A stretch of DNA of 64,000 nt, taken from positions 2,702,155-2,766,154 of the forward strand of contig CP070695.1 of NCBI GenBank assembly GCA_020353515.1. Direction: 5' to 3'. Shown here one piece after another: positions 24,559 to 35,500 of the stretch. The notes under the pieces were generated by a model. The model was not told the DNA's origin and ran no database searches. It saw nothing but the letters and a program-made list of their open reading frames with translations. The stretch comes from Candidatus Heimdallarchaeota archaeon. GTDB taxonomy: Archaea > Asgardarchaeota > Heimdallarchaeia > Hodarchaeales > Hodarchaeaceae. The first letter of the stretch is position 1; every line of letters begins with the position of its first letter. A program made the translations under genes and the position numbers.

Positions 24559-26383
24559 ACAAGACGAGATACTTGAACTAGTTCGTAAGGAACCAAGTCA
24601 CAGAAATTATTGGAATGTTTACAAGAGGATTGAAAGATTAGATTTTTCTAATGTTAAAATTCCCTCTGAAGAGCGTATTAGCCTTACCTTGATGAGTTCG
24701 TTCACAATTGATCCGTTAGCTATTTATCTTGATATAGATTGTCGTTTAAACGGGCTTTTACCAAAGATTTATGTTGCACCATTTAATCGTTATCATGACG
24801 AGGTTCTTAATAAAAAGAGTGGTCTTTACAAGTCTCAACCAGATGTAGTACTCTTTTTTATTAGAGTAGAATCCTTAGTAGAAGATATTTTTAGAGTTAA
24901 CTATACTCAAATGAATAAAGAACATATAGAATCAGAATTGGATCGGATCATTCATGTGATCAAGCAACCAATAACTTCAATAATTCAACAGAGTGAAGCC
25001 TTAGTCATTTTCAGCAATTTCATCATTCCAACGTTTTCTCCTTTTGGTATTCTGGATAATAAACAAAACATTGGGTTTAAGAGATTCTATCAATTATTGA
25101 ACTTAAAGCTTGAAGAGTCCTTTCGTCAGAATAACCAAGTTTTCATCTTTGATCTAAATGAAGTCGCAAGTATCTATGGTAAAGATAACTATTTGAATCA
25201 TCCAATGAATTATCGCGGTTCAATACTTTTTAATGAATCGTTCTTATCACGTATCTCTTATCGTTTAATGGGATATATAAAAGCATTGAGATCAAAAAAT
25301 CGGAAATGCATTGTCCTTGATTTAGATAACACCCTTTGGGGGGGGATTATCGGAGAGGATGGATTTAAAGGAATCAAACTCAATATAAATTATCCTGGTA
25401 ATGAATTTGTAGATTTTCAAAGAACTATTTTAAGCTTAAACAGAAGAGGTGTCATTTTAGCAATTAATAGCAAAAATAATCTCGAAGATGCTTTAGAAGT
25501 CTTCCAGAAACATCCCTACATGCAAATAAGAGAAAATAACCTTGCAGCTCATCGTATAAATTGGAATGATAAGGTTCAAAACCTTATTGAATTAGCTAAG
25601 GAGATAAACATAGGTTTAGATAGCATTGTATTCATTGATGATAATCCTGTAGAACGTGCACGTGTGCAATCATCTCTTCCAGATGTTCTCGTCATGGATA
25701 TGCCTTCTAGTCCCGCTTTATTTCGTAAAACATTAGAGGGAATGAATGATTTCGATACATTATCGCTTACGGCTGAAGATCTTCAACGTAGTGAAATGTA
25801 TTATGCAAAGCGAAAAAGACACGATCTTGAAGAACATGTTCAAACACTTGAAGAATTCATTAAATCCTTGGAAATTGTTGTAAAAATAAAGAATACAGAT
25901 AAATTTGTACTCCCACGAGTTGCTAGTCTTTTAAACCGGACTAACCAATTTAATTTGACTACTAAACGTTACACTGAGACTGAAGTTCAACAAATGCATG
26001 ATGATCCAGATAAATTTCGTCTTTATACTCTACAAGCACAAGACAAATTTGGTGATGAAGGAATAGTTGGTATTGCTATTATTGAAGTAAAATCTCCAGA
26101 ATATTGGGTTATTGATAGCTTCCTCTTGAGCTGCAGGGTGATTGGTAGAAAAATTGAAACAACATTTCTAAATAAGATAATTAAAGATGCTAAATATTAT
26201 AGTGTGGAAAAGATAGAAGCTAAGTATGTTCCAACGAAAAAAAACTCATTAGTAAATGATTTCTACCTTAATCATGGTTTTCACTTAGCGCAAGAACTGA
26301 ATGGTGGAGAAACACATTGGATACTCCACTCAACTGATTTTAATGTAGTATATCCTAATTACATTCATGTAGTTGAAGAATGA
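24527..26383 (+). CDS. FkbH-like HAD-family protein
   Basis: About 618 aa. In characterised relatives FkbH loads a three-carbon glyceryl unit from 1,3-bisphosphoglycerate onto an ACP. Residues 1-250 are an SGNH-like N domain; the HAD core has IVLDLDNTLWGGIIGEDG (DxDxT motif) and IVFIDDNPVERARV (motif 4); a GNAT-like C-terminal domain follows, with LNRTNQFNLTTKR as the FkbH signature. The longest frame starts at GTG 24503, but ATG 24527 (MSSSNIDVL) is the likelier start. It overlaps acpS and is followed in a four-base overlap by the ACP, a tight functional unit. Confidence 0.9.
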   Translation: MSSSNIDVLRKQDEILELVRKEPSHRNYWNVYKRIERLDFSNVKIPSEERISLTLMSSFTIDPLAIYLDIDCRLNGLLPKIYVAPFNRYHDEVLNKKSGLYKSQPDVVLFFIRVESLVEDIFRVNYTQMNKEHIESELDRIIHVIKQPITSIIQQSEALVIFSNFIIPTFSPFGILDNKQNIGFKRFYQLLNLKLEESFRQNNQVFIFDLNEVASIYGKDNYLNHPMNYRGSILFNESFLSRISYRLMGYIKALRSKNRKCIVLDLDNTLWGGIIGEDGFKGIKLNINYPGNEFVDFQRTILSLNRRGVILAINSKNNLEDALEVFQKHPYMQIRENNLAAHRINWNDKVQNLIELAKEINIGLDSIVFIDDNPVERARVQSSLPDVLVMDMPSSPALFRKTLEGMNDFDTLSLTAEDLQRSEMYYAKRKRHDLEEHVQTLEEFIKSLEIVVKIKNTDKFVLPRVASLLNRTNQFNLTTKRYTETEVQQMHDDPDKFRLYTLQAQDKFGDEGIVGIAIIEVKSPEYWVIDSFLLSCRVIGRKIETTFLNKIIKDAKYYSVEKIEAKYVPTKKNSLVNDFYLNHGFHLAQELNGGETHWILHSTDFNVVYPNYIHVVEE

Positions 26384-26628
26384 TGGCTGATGTGCAAGTT
26401 ATATTTGAAGATGTAATTTCTAAGATACTTTTATTAGAGAATGAGCAAATTAATGACAATGTTTCTAGAGATAATCTTGAAGAGTGGGATTCAATGACTC
26501 ATCTCGCGTTAATTTCAGAGTTAGAACAGGTTTTTGACATCATTCTCTCTGATGATGACGTTACGGAGATTAAAACAATTGGTGATATAAAAAAAACCTT
26601 GAATAAATATGAAATTAAGGTAAAATAG
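26380..26628 (+). CDS. acyl carrier protein
   Basis: 82-aa four-helix carrier protein. The phosphopantetheine attachment motif is DSM within LEEWDSMTHLALISELEQ (Ser at about residue 36), in a strongly acidic context. The start codon overlaps the fkbH stop (ATGA), and TGATG two codons later is an alternative. It is most likely the glyceryl carrier for the FkbH protein, activated by the AcpS three genes upstream. What accepts the acyl unit is not shown by the window. Confidence 0.9.
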   Translation: MMADVQVIFEDVISKILLLENEQINDNVSRDNLEEWDSMTHLALISELEQVFDIILSDDDVTEIKTIGDIKKTLNKYEIKVK

Positions 26629-26690
26629 TAAACCATCTATAGAGAAGCCAATTAGATAAACCAAAGACTTCTTAATCATCCTGTAATTTA

Positions 26691-26735
26691 TTCTTAATCA
26701 ATTGAGAGAAAAAATGCTTCCATTTTGATTAAGAA
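26691..26735. repeat. 11-base inverted repeat between convergent genes
   Basis: TTCTTAATCAA at 26691-26701 is the perfect inverse of TTGATTAAGAA at 26725-26735, with a 23-base spacer. It lies in the gap between the convergent ACP and epimerase genes, so a bidirectional 3'-end or terminator element is the simplest reading. Confidence 0.35.
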
Positions 26736-26769
26736 AGAAAAGAATCGGGATTGTCAAAAGAAGAATAAA

Positions 26770-27177
26770 TTACTTTTCTAGAAATTCTATAAGATAGCGA
26801 GTGGGTGTCCATACAAAAGCTATTCGACGTCCATTAAAAAGTGCTGAAGGTGTAGGCTTTTGGGCAATAACAGCATGATTTTCTCTAGCTTTTTTCAGCG
26901 CGTCTTCTAGAGAGGGAACCTCAATACAGTAGTGATAAAGGCGATTATTTTGCTTCAAAATGCTATCGATAGGAGATGGTACGTCTAAAGGTTCTACTAA
27001 TTCAAGTAAACAGCTTTCAATTGGTTGTCCATTTATCGCTAGAAGTACCACCCTTACTTTCAATATTTTATCGTCAACAACAGGACTAACCTGCTTCATA
27101 CCCAGAGCTTGAATATGAAATTCTAAAGTTTTTTCTATTGAGGTTACAGCAACACCTACATGGTGTATCTTGGTCAT
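26770..27177 (-). CDS. mce: methylmalonyl-CoA epimerase (VOC family)
   Basis: 135-aa vicinal-oxygen-chelate protein that interconverts (R)- and (S)-methylmalonyl-CoA. KIHHVGVAVTSIEKTLEF gives the first metal His, CLLELVEPLDVPSPID holds the Glu and matches the epimerase LLEP segment, LYHYCIEVPSLEDAL gives the second His, and FVWTPTRYLIEFLEK the last Glu. Length fits. Methylmalonyl-CoA mutase and carboxylase are not in the window, so the pathway context is unproven. It lies eight bases downstream of the acyltransferase gene, on the same strand. Confidence 0.85.
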   Translation of the reverse strand: MTKIHHVGVAVTSIEKTLEFHIQALGMKQVSPVVDDKILKVRVVLLAINGQPIESCLLELVEPLDVPSPIDSILKQNNRLYHYCIEVPSLEDALKKARENHAVIAQKPTPSALFNGRRIAFVWTPTRYLIEFLEK

Positions 27178-27185
27178 AAGCTATT

Positions 27186-27653
27186 TCATCCTTTTGGTGG
27201 TACTTTTTTAGGTCTTGGTAACTCAGAAACTACTCGTGCAGGATTACCTGCAGCGATTTTGAAGTCTGGTATATCCCGATTAACCACAGAACCAGCGGCT
27301 ATAATTGAACCTATGCCAATAGTTACTCCTGGAAGAATAATTGCCCCAGTTCCAATCCAAGCTCCTTGTTTGATGAGTACAGCTTGTGATGGTTGTTTAA
27401 ATATGTTTGTTTGGTGGTGATATGGACTTCCTCCTGAATGGGCTAAAATTGATACCATGGGGCCAACACTGACATCATCCTCAAGAGTAATCAAATGGGG
27501 AAACTCTCCATCAAAAAAAACTAAATTGGCAATATAGACTCGTTTACCAATCTTTACACCACATTTTCGCCATACACTAGCTCTAAATTGGTAAATAGGG
27601 GCAATCCAAGCAAGCATACGAAAAATTCTTCCTAAAGTTCTACCCAAGGACAC
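27186..27653 (-). CDS. left-handed beta-helix acyltransferase
   Basis: 155-aa hexapeptide-repeat acetyltransferase of the maltose/serine O-acetyltransferase type. The repeated I/V-G-x-x-V/A pattern runs from about residue 35 to 135 (VKIGKRVYIAN, VSVGPMVSIL, AWIGTGAIILPGVTIGIGSI) and ends with the usual AAGNPARVV. HSGGSPYHH may carry the catalytic His. The acceptor could be a sugar of surface glycans or a metabolite. It is expressed with the epimerase downstream. Confidence 0.85.
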   Translation of the reverse strand: MSLGRTLGRIFRMLAWIAPIYQFRASVWRKCGVKIGKRVYIANLVFFDGEFPHLITLEDDVSVGPMVSILAHSGGSPYHHQTNIFKQPSQAVLIKQGAWIGTGAIILPGVTIGIGSIIAAGSVVNRDIPDFKIAAGNPARVVSELPRPKKVPPKG

Positions 27654-27668
27654 TCAACAACCATTGGT

Positions 27669-28076
27669 TTATTTCTTATTCCAAGAATTTCTCTGAATTG
27701 AAGCAATTTTGATTGAAATCTCTATTAACATATCTATTATCTGTAGGATATTTTTCATTTCTTCTATCTTCTCACAGTCAGCAAGTTTTTGAGCCATAAA
27801 GTTTAATTTTCCAGTTAAAATATCTTGAACCATTTCTCGGGTTTCTGAGAAGGAGTGAGCATGTTCAATTTGCTTAGCTTCATCATCAGAACTCACGTAT
27901 ACAGCTTTTCTACCACATTTCGGACAGAATATTTTTTCACTCTTTTTAAATAAGGGAACTTTGCAGTCTGGGCAGGAATCAGCTAACATTGTTGCCCCTG
28001 AAAGCAACAGGGTGCTCATTTGCTTAATATCGGATGAAGAATTTTCTTTGTCTTTCGACATGTCGAGGACCTTCAA
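27669..28076 (-). CDS. UPF0148-type zinc-ribbon protein
   Basis: 135 aa. LLSGATMLADSCPDCKVPLF followed by IFCPKCGRK is the zinc ribbon of the Sjogren/autoantigen p27 (UPF0148) family found in archaea and eukaryotes. The C-terminal half is a long helix. Function is not established. The visible frame begins MKVLDMSKDKE; Met 6 is an alternative start. It lies six bases after valS in the same direction. Confidence 0.8.
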   Translation of the reverse strand: MKVLDMSKDKENSSSDIKQMSTLLLSGATMLADSCPDCKVPLFKKSEKIFCPKCGRKAVYVSSDDEAKQIEHAHSFSETREMVQDILTGKLNFMAQKLADCEKIEEMKNILQIIDMLIEISIKIASIQRNSWNKK

Positions 28077-28082
28077 TGTTGA

Positions 28083-30665
28083 TCATATTTTTATAGCTGA
28101 TGAACCATCTTTAATGATGTTTTCTTCCTTATAATTTGGTTTTGCCGTATAAATGGTTTTAATATTATGCATTTCCATTAGATCAGGAATAAATCCCTTT
28201 AGGCTTTTTGGGATAAAAATTTTGGTTAGTGGTGCTTTTAGGGAGAAGCCACGATCTTTTTTTACCTTCCAAATAAAGGAGTTAAGTTTGATTAGTTCAT
28301 ACGTACAAGAGTCTTCTACTTTCTGATCCGACCTAGCTTTCGGTAACAACTTTTGATGGATACTATTTCCGGTTTGGTATATGTTTTGGTAGATAAATTC
28401 AGTTACAAAAGGAATAATCGGTGCTAACAACTTAAGAATTCCTTCTAGGATATAATGAAGAGTATAGTGTACACTTTGTGCCTCATTCTGTTCTGATTCT
28501 TCTAGGTTGTATGCACGTGTTTTTACTAATTCAATGTAATGAGAAGCAAAAACATTCCAAACCCAGTTGTAAATATTTTCTGTAGGAATCGAAAAATCGA
28601 GTTGTGAGTAACCCTCCAAACAACGGGAAATAAGAGCGTCTAGACTCCTTAAGATCCATTGATCTGTATGATGCAATGACTTAGGAGGATTTACATTTGG
28701 AAAAGAAGAAATGAATCTCGCAATATTCCATAATTTGGTAATAAACTTAGCATTACCATCTAGTTTTATCAATGAGAAACGCATATCCGAGCCATGGCTA
28801 CCTTGTAAGCACGATGTTAATCTTAGGCAGTCTGCACCGTAATGAAGGTTTGGTCGGGCTTTTTTATTTCCAAATTTTGATGATTTTTCCATTTCTGTTA
28901 TAATTTTCCAACTATTTGGATCAGGTTTAAACATCTCTGGAGTATCTTCGGGTAAAATAGGCGGTTGTAAAAATAGAAGGGGATCAATGCTATTTCCAAG
29001 CGATTTTGACATTTTTCCTCCATATGGATCTCGCACAAGTCCAGAGATCCAAACTTGTTTGAATGCTGGCTTCTTAAAGAGATGATATGCTCTAAGAATT
29101 GAATAATATAACCAAGTTCGGACAATTTCTTTTCCTTGAGGACGGATCGAACATGGATAATTTTGTGAAAAGAATTCTTCATTTTCATCATTAAAAAAAG
29201 TATTTCCGTAATTACATACTATTAATTCTGATATTGAGGAATCGAACCAAGTATCAAAAGTTCGTTCTTCACCAATTGCGTTTTCAAGTGAGGATCCGCA
29301 ATAAAAACAATTCTGAATCGGTGATTTTTCCTTCCATGCTTCATAATAACGCGTCATTTGATCTTCTTGTGGCACATTGGCTGAATGACATTTTGGACAA
29401 TACCATATAGGAATGGATGTTCCATAAAATCTTCTACGACTAATCGCCCAATCCATTGTTATTGACTTAATCCAAGAATCAAGAATGATCTTTGAAGATT
29501 TCGGATAGAATTCCATCTGATCAGCTAGTTTTTCAAGTTCAGGGAGAATTTCTGTCTGTTGTAAGTAATACTCATCCATAGCGATTATTTCAATGGGGGT
29601 CTTTGACCTCCAACATATTGGGATTCTACGTGATGTTGGCCCTGAATCAACCAAGAATTTCTTCTCTTTTAAATCCTTCAATATTGCAATCTGTGTTTCT
29701 TCTACTGTTTTTCCACGGTATATACCTCCTACTTCATTTATACGTCCATCAGCGTTAATCATAGTACTTGGGGAAATCACCCCAAATTCTCGAAGAATTT
29801 TTACATCAGATTTATCACCATAAGCACAGATCATCATGATTCCTGATCCATATTTTGGATTAGCTTCATGATGGGCTTTAATCGGAATTTTTTTCTCAAA
29901 AATGGGAGTAATAGCATTTTTCCCTTGTAAATGGGAATATCTTTCGTCAGATGGGTGAAAAATTATCAGTTCACATGTTGGAATTAACTCTGGACGAGTT
30001 GTTGCAATGATAATAGTTTCGTCTGAGTTTTCAATATCAAATCTTATGTGGTAAAGGGTTGATTCATCGTAACGGTATTCTATCTCTGCATCAGCAATCG
30101 TAGTGCCACAATCAACACACCAATTATTTGGCCGTGTGGCTCTCAATATTTTTTCTTCATGCCATGACTTACAGAACGTACGTTGAGTGTTAAAACGATA
30201 TTCAGGAGAATCTGTTTGATAAAAAATTTCAGGAGAGCCATAAAACGTATTGCAGGATAATCCCATCCATTTCATTACCTGAATCGTATTTTCCTCTGCC
30301 TTATCTAGTTCTCTTTTACAGATTTGAAGGAATTCTTCACGATCAATCTCATGCATGGATATTCCTAGTTCCTGTTCAACCTTTACTTCTACTGGTAGAC
30401 CATTCCGATCTACGCATGCAGGAAAAATTACATTGTAACCTAACATTCTCTGGTAACGTGCTATCATATCTATCTGAGCATAATGAATAGCAAATCCTAT
30501 ATGAGCACGGCCAGAAACATAAGGAGGTGGTGTATCGATTATATAGGTGGGTTTGTCAGGATCATTACAGTATTTATAGACCCCATTTTGTGTCCAGAAC
30601 TTAATGATTTCACGTTCATTGATTGCTTTCCATCGTTTTTGTTTGAGTTTCGGTTTGAATTTCAT
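28083..30665 (-). CDS. valS: valyl-tRNA synthetase
   Basis: 860-aa class I synthetase charging tRNA-Val. PPYVSGRAHIGFAIHYAQID holds the HIGH box (here HIGF) and GKMSKSLGN is the KMSKS loop; the CP1 editing domain lies between them (around WRSKTPIEI and AISRRRFYGTSIPIWYCPKC with a zinc-binding pair). The variant HIGH box resembles the archaeal subfamily with FPxCVDRNGLPVEVKVE. A strong GGAGG ribosome site precedes the ATG. The short minus-strand frame immediately upstream is not credible. Confidence 0.92.
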   Translation of the reverse strand: MKFKPKLKQKRWKAINEREIIKFWTQNGVYKYCNDPDKPTYIIDTPPPYVSGRAHIGFAIHYAQIDMIARYQRMLGYNVIFPACVDRNGLPVEVKVEQELGISMHEIDREEFLQICKRELDKAEENTIQVMKWMGLSCNTFYGSPEIFYQTDSPEYRFNTQRTFCKSWHEEKILRATRPNNWCVDCGTTIADAEIEYRYDESTLYHIRFDIENSDETIIIATTRPELIPTCELIIFHPSDERYSHLQGKNAITPIFEKKIPIKAHHEANPKYGSGIMMICAYGDKSDVKILREFGVISPSTMINADGRINEVGGIYRGKTVEETQIAILKDLKEKKFLVDSGPTSRRIPICWRSKTPIEIIAMDEYYLQQTEILPELEKLADQMEFYPKSSKIILDSWIKSITMDWAISRRRFYGTSIPIWYCPKCHSANVPQEDQMTRYYEAWKEKSPIQNCFYCGSSLENAIGEERTFDTWFDSSISELIVCNYGNTFFNDENEEFFSQNYPCSIRPQGKEIVRTWLYYSILRAYHLFKKPAFKQVWISGLVRDPYGGKMSKSLGNSIDPLLFLQPPILPEDTPEMFKPDPNSWKIITEMEKSSKFGNKKARPNLHYGADCLRLTSCLQGSHGSDMRFSLIKLDGNAKFITKLWNIARFISSFPNVNPPKSLHHTDQWILRSLDALISRCLEGYSQLDFSIPTENIYNWVWNVFASHYIELVKTRAYNLEESEQNEAQSVHYTLHYILEGILKLLAPIIPFVTEFIYQNIYQTGNSIHQKLLPKARSDQKVEDSCTYELIKLNSFIWKVKKDRGFSLKAPLTKIFIPKSLKGFIPDLMEMHNIKTIYTAKPNYKEENIIKDGSSAIKI

Positions 30666-31093
30666 TCATATATCCTCCATATGGTTTATTCTGTGCAATT
30701 CGAAAGTTACGGGCTCTGTTCGCTCAAAAACAGTAAGAATAGTTGACATATTCGAATCATAGAAATTATCAATGCAAAATGAGTTATATATTAGAATAAG
30801 AAAACAGAAACAGAAAAGTAAGCGGAGAAAATGTGATTTTCCACTAGCTGAAAATGCTAGAAGAAACAACAAAGTGATCCCAGCTGGATATCACTATTTA
30901 TCACCCATTTCAGTTAGTTTAAGGAACCCTTTTTAAACTTTGATTTAGGTACGTCATTAGTATATGTTTTCTATGAAATACAAATCTTTTCCCAGCAATG
31001 GTAGATATTAGAATAAAAAATTGATAATTAGAAATGAATAAAGCTAAATTATTGGAATCTAACCTACAATAATTTCTTTGAGAGAAAAGCTTC
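30666..31093. other. divergent intergenic region
   Basis: Between divergent valS and the APH-like kinase. It is AT-rich and holds promoters for both; TATA-like runs are seen near 30780 and 31010. A minus-strand frame at 30666-30872 ends on the valS start but has a hydrophobic, low-complexity translation and I do not call it. No structured RNA or repeat is evident. Confidence 0.4.
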
Positions 31094-32179
31094 ATGACTC
31101 CCGATATTCTTGCCGAAGAACAGCTAAAATTAGAGTTAATCCGAGTTCTATCAAAATTTTTTTTGACCCAGATTGAAGAATTAGTAAGAAACCAGACGGG
31201 AGCTTTTTTTCCTGTAGAAAAAATTGAAAATGTGTCGTTAGGAAAGAGATTGGGGAGGCGAAAGGAGCTCCAATTAATGACCGTAGAAGTTGTAGATTCG
31301 TTACAAAATCGAAGGTACGATGTTGACCTTGCTTTCAAATTTCTTCCAGATCCTGAAACGGCAGCAGATGAAGGAAATGGGGCTATGTGGTTAGGGGAAG
31401 TGTTAAAAAATAATGTAAAAGTTCAAACTCCTCAGCTTTTGCATTTTTCTCACGCAAATTCTTTATTAATATATGAAGGTCTTAGAGAACCTCGTGAATT
31501 CTTTGATAGTAAACTTGATCAACCACAAAAGTTCTTTTTAGCAGGAATGGCACTACCATATATTCATGGGATCTTTAAACATAAAGTGGTTGTTGATAGA
31601 TATTTACACTTAATTTCTGGTGTTGTTAAAGGTTTAAATATAGCTTCTGGGGACAAGGATGAGCTTTTTTCGCTTTTTAAAAAAGAATTTCGTCGTATTG
31701 GATTAAGCGATGCTGGTGCAAATTGTTTTGGTGATTATCATCCAGGAAATATAATGTTTAAAGAGCAAGAATCATCAACAAGTAATACTGGAGATCTGAA
31801 AATCGATAGAACGGAAATTTTTCTGATAGATCCTGCATATTTAGATAGAGGGGGAAATGTCGATCGAGCAGAGGATATTGGTACTTTTTTTTCCAAATTC
31901 GCATATAATGATTATTTTCTTACTCAATCGTTTGATAAAACTCTATCTGATTTTGAACTCATCTGTAAAGGATATGATTACACGATCTTTCAAAATGGGA
32001 TCACCTTAGAGGAATTTTATCCTGAAGGTACCACTTTTGACTTTCATATCGCCCTTGGAATATTAATCGATACGATGTTTAAGATGAGAAATCCAAAGTT
32101 CATTAATCCCCAAGCTCGGCTTAACACAAGTTTCGAGGCAGTGTCCTATATCTTGAAAAAACATCCTTTTGAGATCTAA
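31094..32179 (+). CDS. APH-like small-molecule kinase
   Basis: 361-aa kinase of the aminoglycoside phosphotransferase/choline kinase fold. The catalytic loop reads CFGDYHPGNIMFKE (Asp and Asn of HGDxHxxN), and the metal-binding IFLIDPAYLDRGGNVDRAEDIG follows. The N lobe has VEVVDSLQNR and DVDLAFKFLP, with a Lys that may bind ATP. The substrate is unknown; relatives phosphorylate sugars, choline or antibiotics. A single-gene unit flanked by long non-coding gaps. Confidence 0.8.
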   Translation: MTPDILAEEQLKLELIRVLSKFFLTQIEELVRNQTGAFFPVEKIENVSLGKRLGRRKELQLMTVEVVDSLQNRRYDVDLAFKFLPDPETAADEGNGAMWLGEVLKNNVKVQTPQLLHFSHANSLLIYEGLREPREFFDSKLDQPQKFFLAGMALPYIHGIFKHKVVVDRYLHLISGVVKGLNIASGDKDELFSLFKKEFRRIGLSDAGANCFGDYHPGNIMFKEQESSTSNTGDLKIDRTEIFLIDPAYLDRGGNVDRAEDIGTFFSKFAYNDYFLTQSFDKTLSDFELICKGYDYTIFQNGITLEEFYPEGTTFDFHIALGILIDTMFKMRNPKFINPQARLNTSFEAVSYILKKHPFEI

Positions 32180-32544
32180 AAATTAAAATACAGAAGTAAA
32201 TATTTCAATTTTGAAAATGGCCTTGCAATTATATAGGAGGAGATAAAAAACAAGATAAAAGTTGTATTCAGCTATTTTGTTCAACTGATAGAGAATCTGA
32301 GCATGAAGTAATATTAGATTTAAATTCTTGCTAATTTCCTTTTAATTGCCTTTCTCGATGAGCTCACCTAATGTACGCTAAGGGAAAAAAAAACAGTTAT
32401 AATTACTGGCTTTTAAACAGTTCTTCCACTGGATTTCGCTTTAAAAGGTTACTAGTTTGCATTTAGATGGATTTAAAGAGAATTAATCCAATCCTACAAT
32501 TATATTAGCTTTTTCAAAAGGAGACAGAAGAAGGGGTTTTCATC
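32180..32544. other. rpoB upstream region
   Basis: No gene. The rpoB promoter probably lies here: TATA-like ACAATTATATTAG around 32495, about 40 bases before the ATG, and AGAAGGGG as a possible ribosome site. A run GGGAAAAAAAAA near 32381 is the only other noticeable element. Confidence 0.4.
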
Positions 32545-35500
32545 ATGGAACAAATTACTAATGATGATAAATGGAAAGTCCTTAAATCAATGTATAATGA
32601 ATTTGGCCTTGTAAGACAGCACCTATATTCCTTTAACGAATTTGTAGAGACAAAATTGAATGAAATTGTTCAAGAACGGCCAAAAATCGAACCTGATATC
32701 GAGGGTTTTTATGTTAAATTGGAAGGAATTGATGTTGGAGAACCCTCAGTAAGAGAAGCTGATGGCTCAGAGCGTACTATATACCCTATGGAAGCTCGTA
32801 TAAGGAACCTAATTTACTCAGCTCCTTTAAATTTAAAAATGAGACCAGTATATGTAGATGCAGGCATTGAAAGGGAGGAAGAGGTTGTAACAGCCTACAT
32901 TGGTCGATTACCTATTATGTTAAAATCAAAATCCTGCTTATTATATAATCTAGGTCGCGATGAACTAACAAGATTGGGAGAGGATCCAGAGGATCCTGGA
33001 GGGTATTTCATCATTAACGGCTCTGAACGAGTAATTGTAACTCAAGAATACTTAGTTTCAAACAGAGTATTAGTTGACCAAGGACGTAAAGGTTCTTCTA
33101 CAACAGCAGTAGCAAAAGTATTTAGTACAGTTGCAGGTTTTCGTTCTTTGGTTTCCGTTCAACGTCGAAAAGATGGGAGATTATTAGTCAATTTTTTTAG
33201 TGTTCCAAGACCATTACCACTCACAGTTCTCATTAAAGCCTTAGGCGTAACTGTAGATCGAGATATCGCCAATTTAGTTACAGATGACCCTGAACTAATT
33301 CAAGAGTTATTACCAACTCTTCGTGAGGCTGCAGAGATAGTAGATCAAGAAGAAGCTTTAGATTTCATTGGGAAAAGAGTTGCTGTTGGTCAGACAAGAC
33401 AATATCGAATTTTACGGGCAAAACAGGTGTTAGATAACTACTTATTACCTCATGTAGGGAAGGATGAAAGTTTTCGACATCAAAAGGCTCTTTATCTTGC
33501 ACAAATGGCATTAAAAGTAATTGAACTTAACCTTGGACGTATTGAACAAGATGATAAAGATCATTACGCCAATAAACGACTTAAATTGGCTGGGGAGATG
33601 CTTACAAGTCTATTTAGGGTTGCTTTCCATTCATTATACCGAGACATTAAATATCAATTAGAAAAAGGAGCAAGAAGAGGCAAATTACCTAACTTAAGGG
33701 TTGCAATGAGAGCTGATGTTATTACTGAACGAATTCGACATGCTCTTGCTACAGGAAACTGGGTAGGAGGTAAAGCTGGAGTTTCACAGTTATTGGACCG
33801 CACAAACTACATGTCGACTTACAGCCATCTTCGCCGTGTTATAAGTCCATTAATTCGTAGTCAAGCCCATTTTGAGGCACGAGATCTACATGCAACTCAT
33901 TGGGGAAAAATTTGTCCTAACGAGACCCCAGAGGGGCCAAACTGTGGATTAGTCAAAAACCTCGCTATGCAAGCCTATATATCTATTGGGACACCTGAAC
34001 AACCCGTTCGTGATTTTATTTTTCAAAATTGCTCTGTAAAACCTGTTACAGAGGCTATAGATCATCAGGGAGTTCATATTCTTCTTAATGGGAACCTAAT
34101 TGCTACAACACGAGATCCTGAGGAAACTTTTAATTTAATTCGTGAAGCAAGAAGATCCTCTAAACTTTTTCATGAAATTAACCTTGCTTATTTTGAAGAA
34201 AACCGTGTCATTTCGATTAATACTGATGGAGGTCGAGTCCGAAGACCACTTATCATTCTAGATCATGAACTAGATGGTTCAAAAAGAGTTGCCAAACCTC
34301 GGTTAAACCTGATTCATGTTGAAAAACTGAGTAAAGGAGACATTAAGTTTTCTGATCTTCTTAAGGAAGGGATTATAGAATTTCTCGATGCAGAAGAAGA
34401 AGAAAATGCGTTTATTGCAATGACATTAGAAGAAATTCAACCAGAACATACTCATGTAGAAATTTCCCCCTCTGCAATACTCGGAATTTGTGCGTCCATT
34501 ATTCCGTATGCTGAACACAATCAATCACCTCGTAATACATATGAAGCTGGCATGACAAAGCAAGCTTTGGGATTATATGCTTCGAATTTTTATTTTCGTA
34601 CAGACAGGCGTTCACACATCTTACAAGCGCCCCAAATTCCATTAGTTGGTAGTAAATCTATGGACATTATTGGATTTAATGATCGGCCGGCAGGCCAAAA
34701 TTTTGTAGTAGCTATTTTGAGCTTTCAGGGGTACAATATTGAAGACGCAATTATTTTGAATCGGGCTAGTGTTGAAAGGGGCCTCGCCCGTAGTCATTTT
34801 TTTCGATCATACGTTGGCGAAGAGAAGAAATATCTTGGAGGACAAGAGGATCGGTTTGAGATTCCACAAAAAGGAGTACGAGGATATAGAGCAAAAGAAG
34901 TGTATCGCCATCTTAGTGAAGTTGATGGAATTATTGAACCAGAAATTGAAGTGGGTGGAGGCGATATTTTAGTAGGTCGCACATCACGACCTAGATTTCT
35001 GGAGGAATACATTGAACTAGAATCCTTAGAGTCATCAACACCTCAACGACGTGAAACAAGTCTCGCAATTCGTCATGGAGAAAAAGGAATAGTAGATGGT
35101 GTAATATTAACGGAAACATCTGAGGGGAGTACTTTAGTGAAAATAAAAGTAAGAGATCAGCGAACACCTGAATTAGGAGATAAATTCGCTTCTCGTCATG
35201 GGCAAAAAGGAATCATTGGACACATAGTACCTCAAAGGGACATGCCCTTTACTGAAAATGGAATAGTACCTGATCTTATCATAAATCCACATGCAATTCC
35301 AAGTCGAATGACATTAGGGCAAATTATCGAGTGTATGAGTGCGATTGTTGCTTGTTATGATGGAGAACAGATCGACGCCACTTTGTTTGAAGCCCCAGAT
35401 CCCGAAGATATAGCTAGTAGACTGCGTAGCTTAGGTTTTCATCCTTACGCCGAATCAGTAATGTATGATGGAATGACTGGACAGAAACTTCCTGCACGAA

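Noticed and set aside
28083..30665. HIGF instead of HIGH in valyl-tRNA synthetase as a sign of inactivation
   Set aside because: The fourth position varies in archaeal ValRS relatives, and KMSKS and the rest are intact.
30666..30872. 68-aa minus-strand frame ending on the valS start
   Set aside because: Hydrophobic low-complexity translation and no ribosome site; the GGAGG at its end serves valS.
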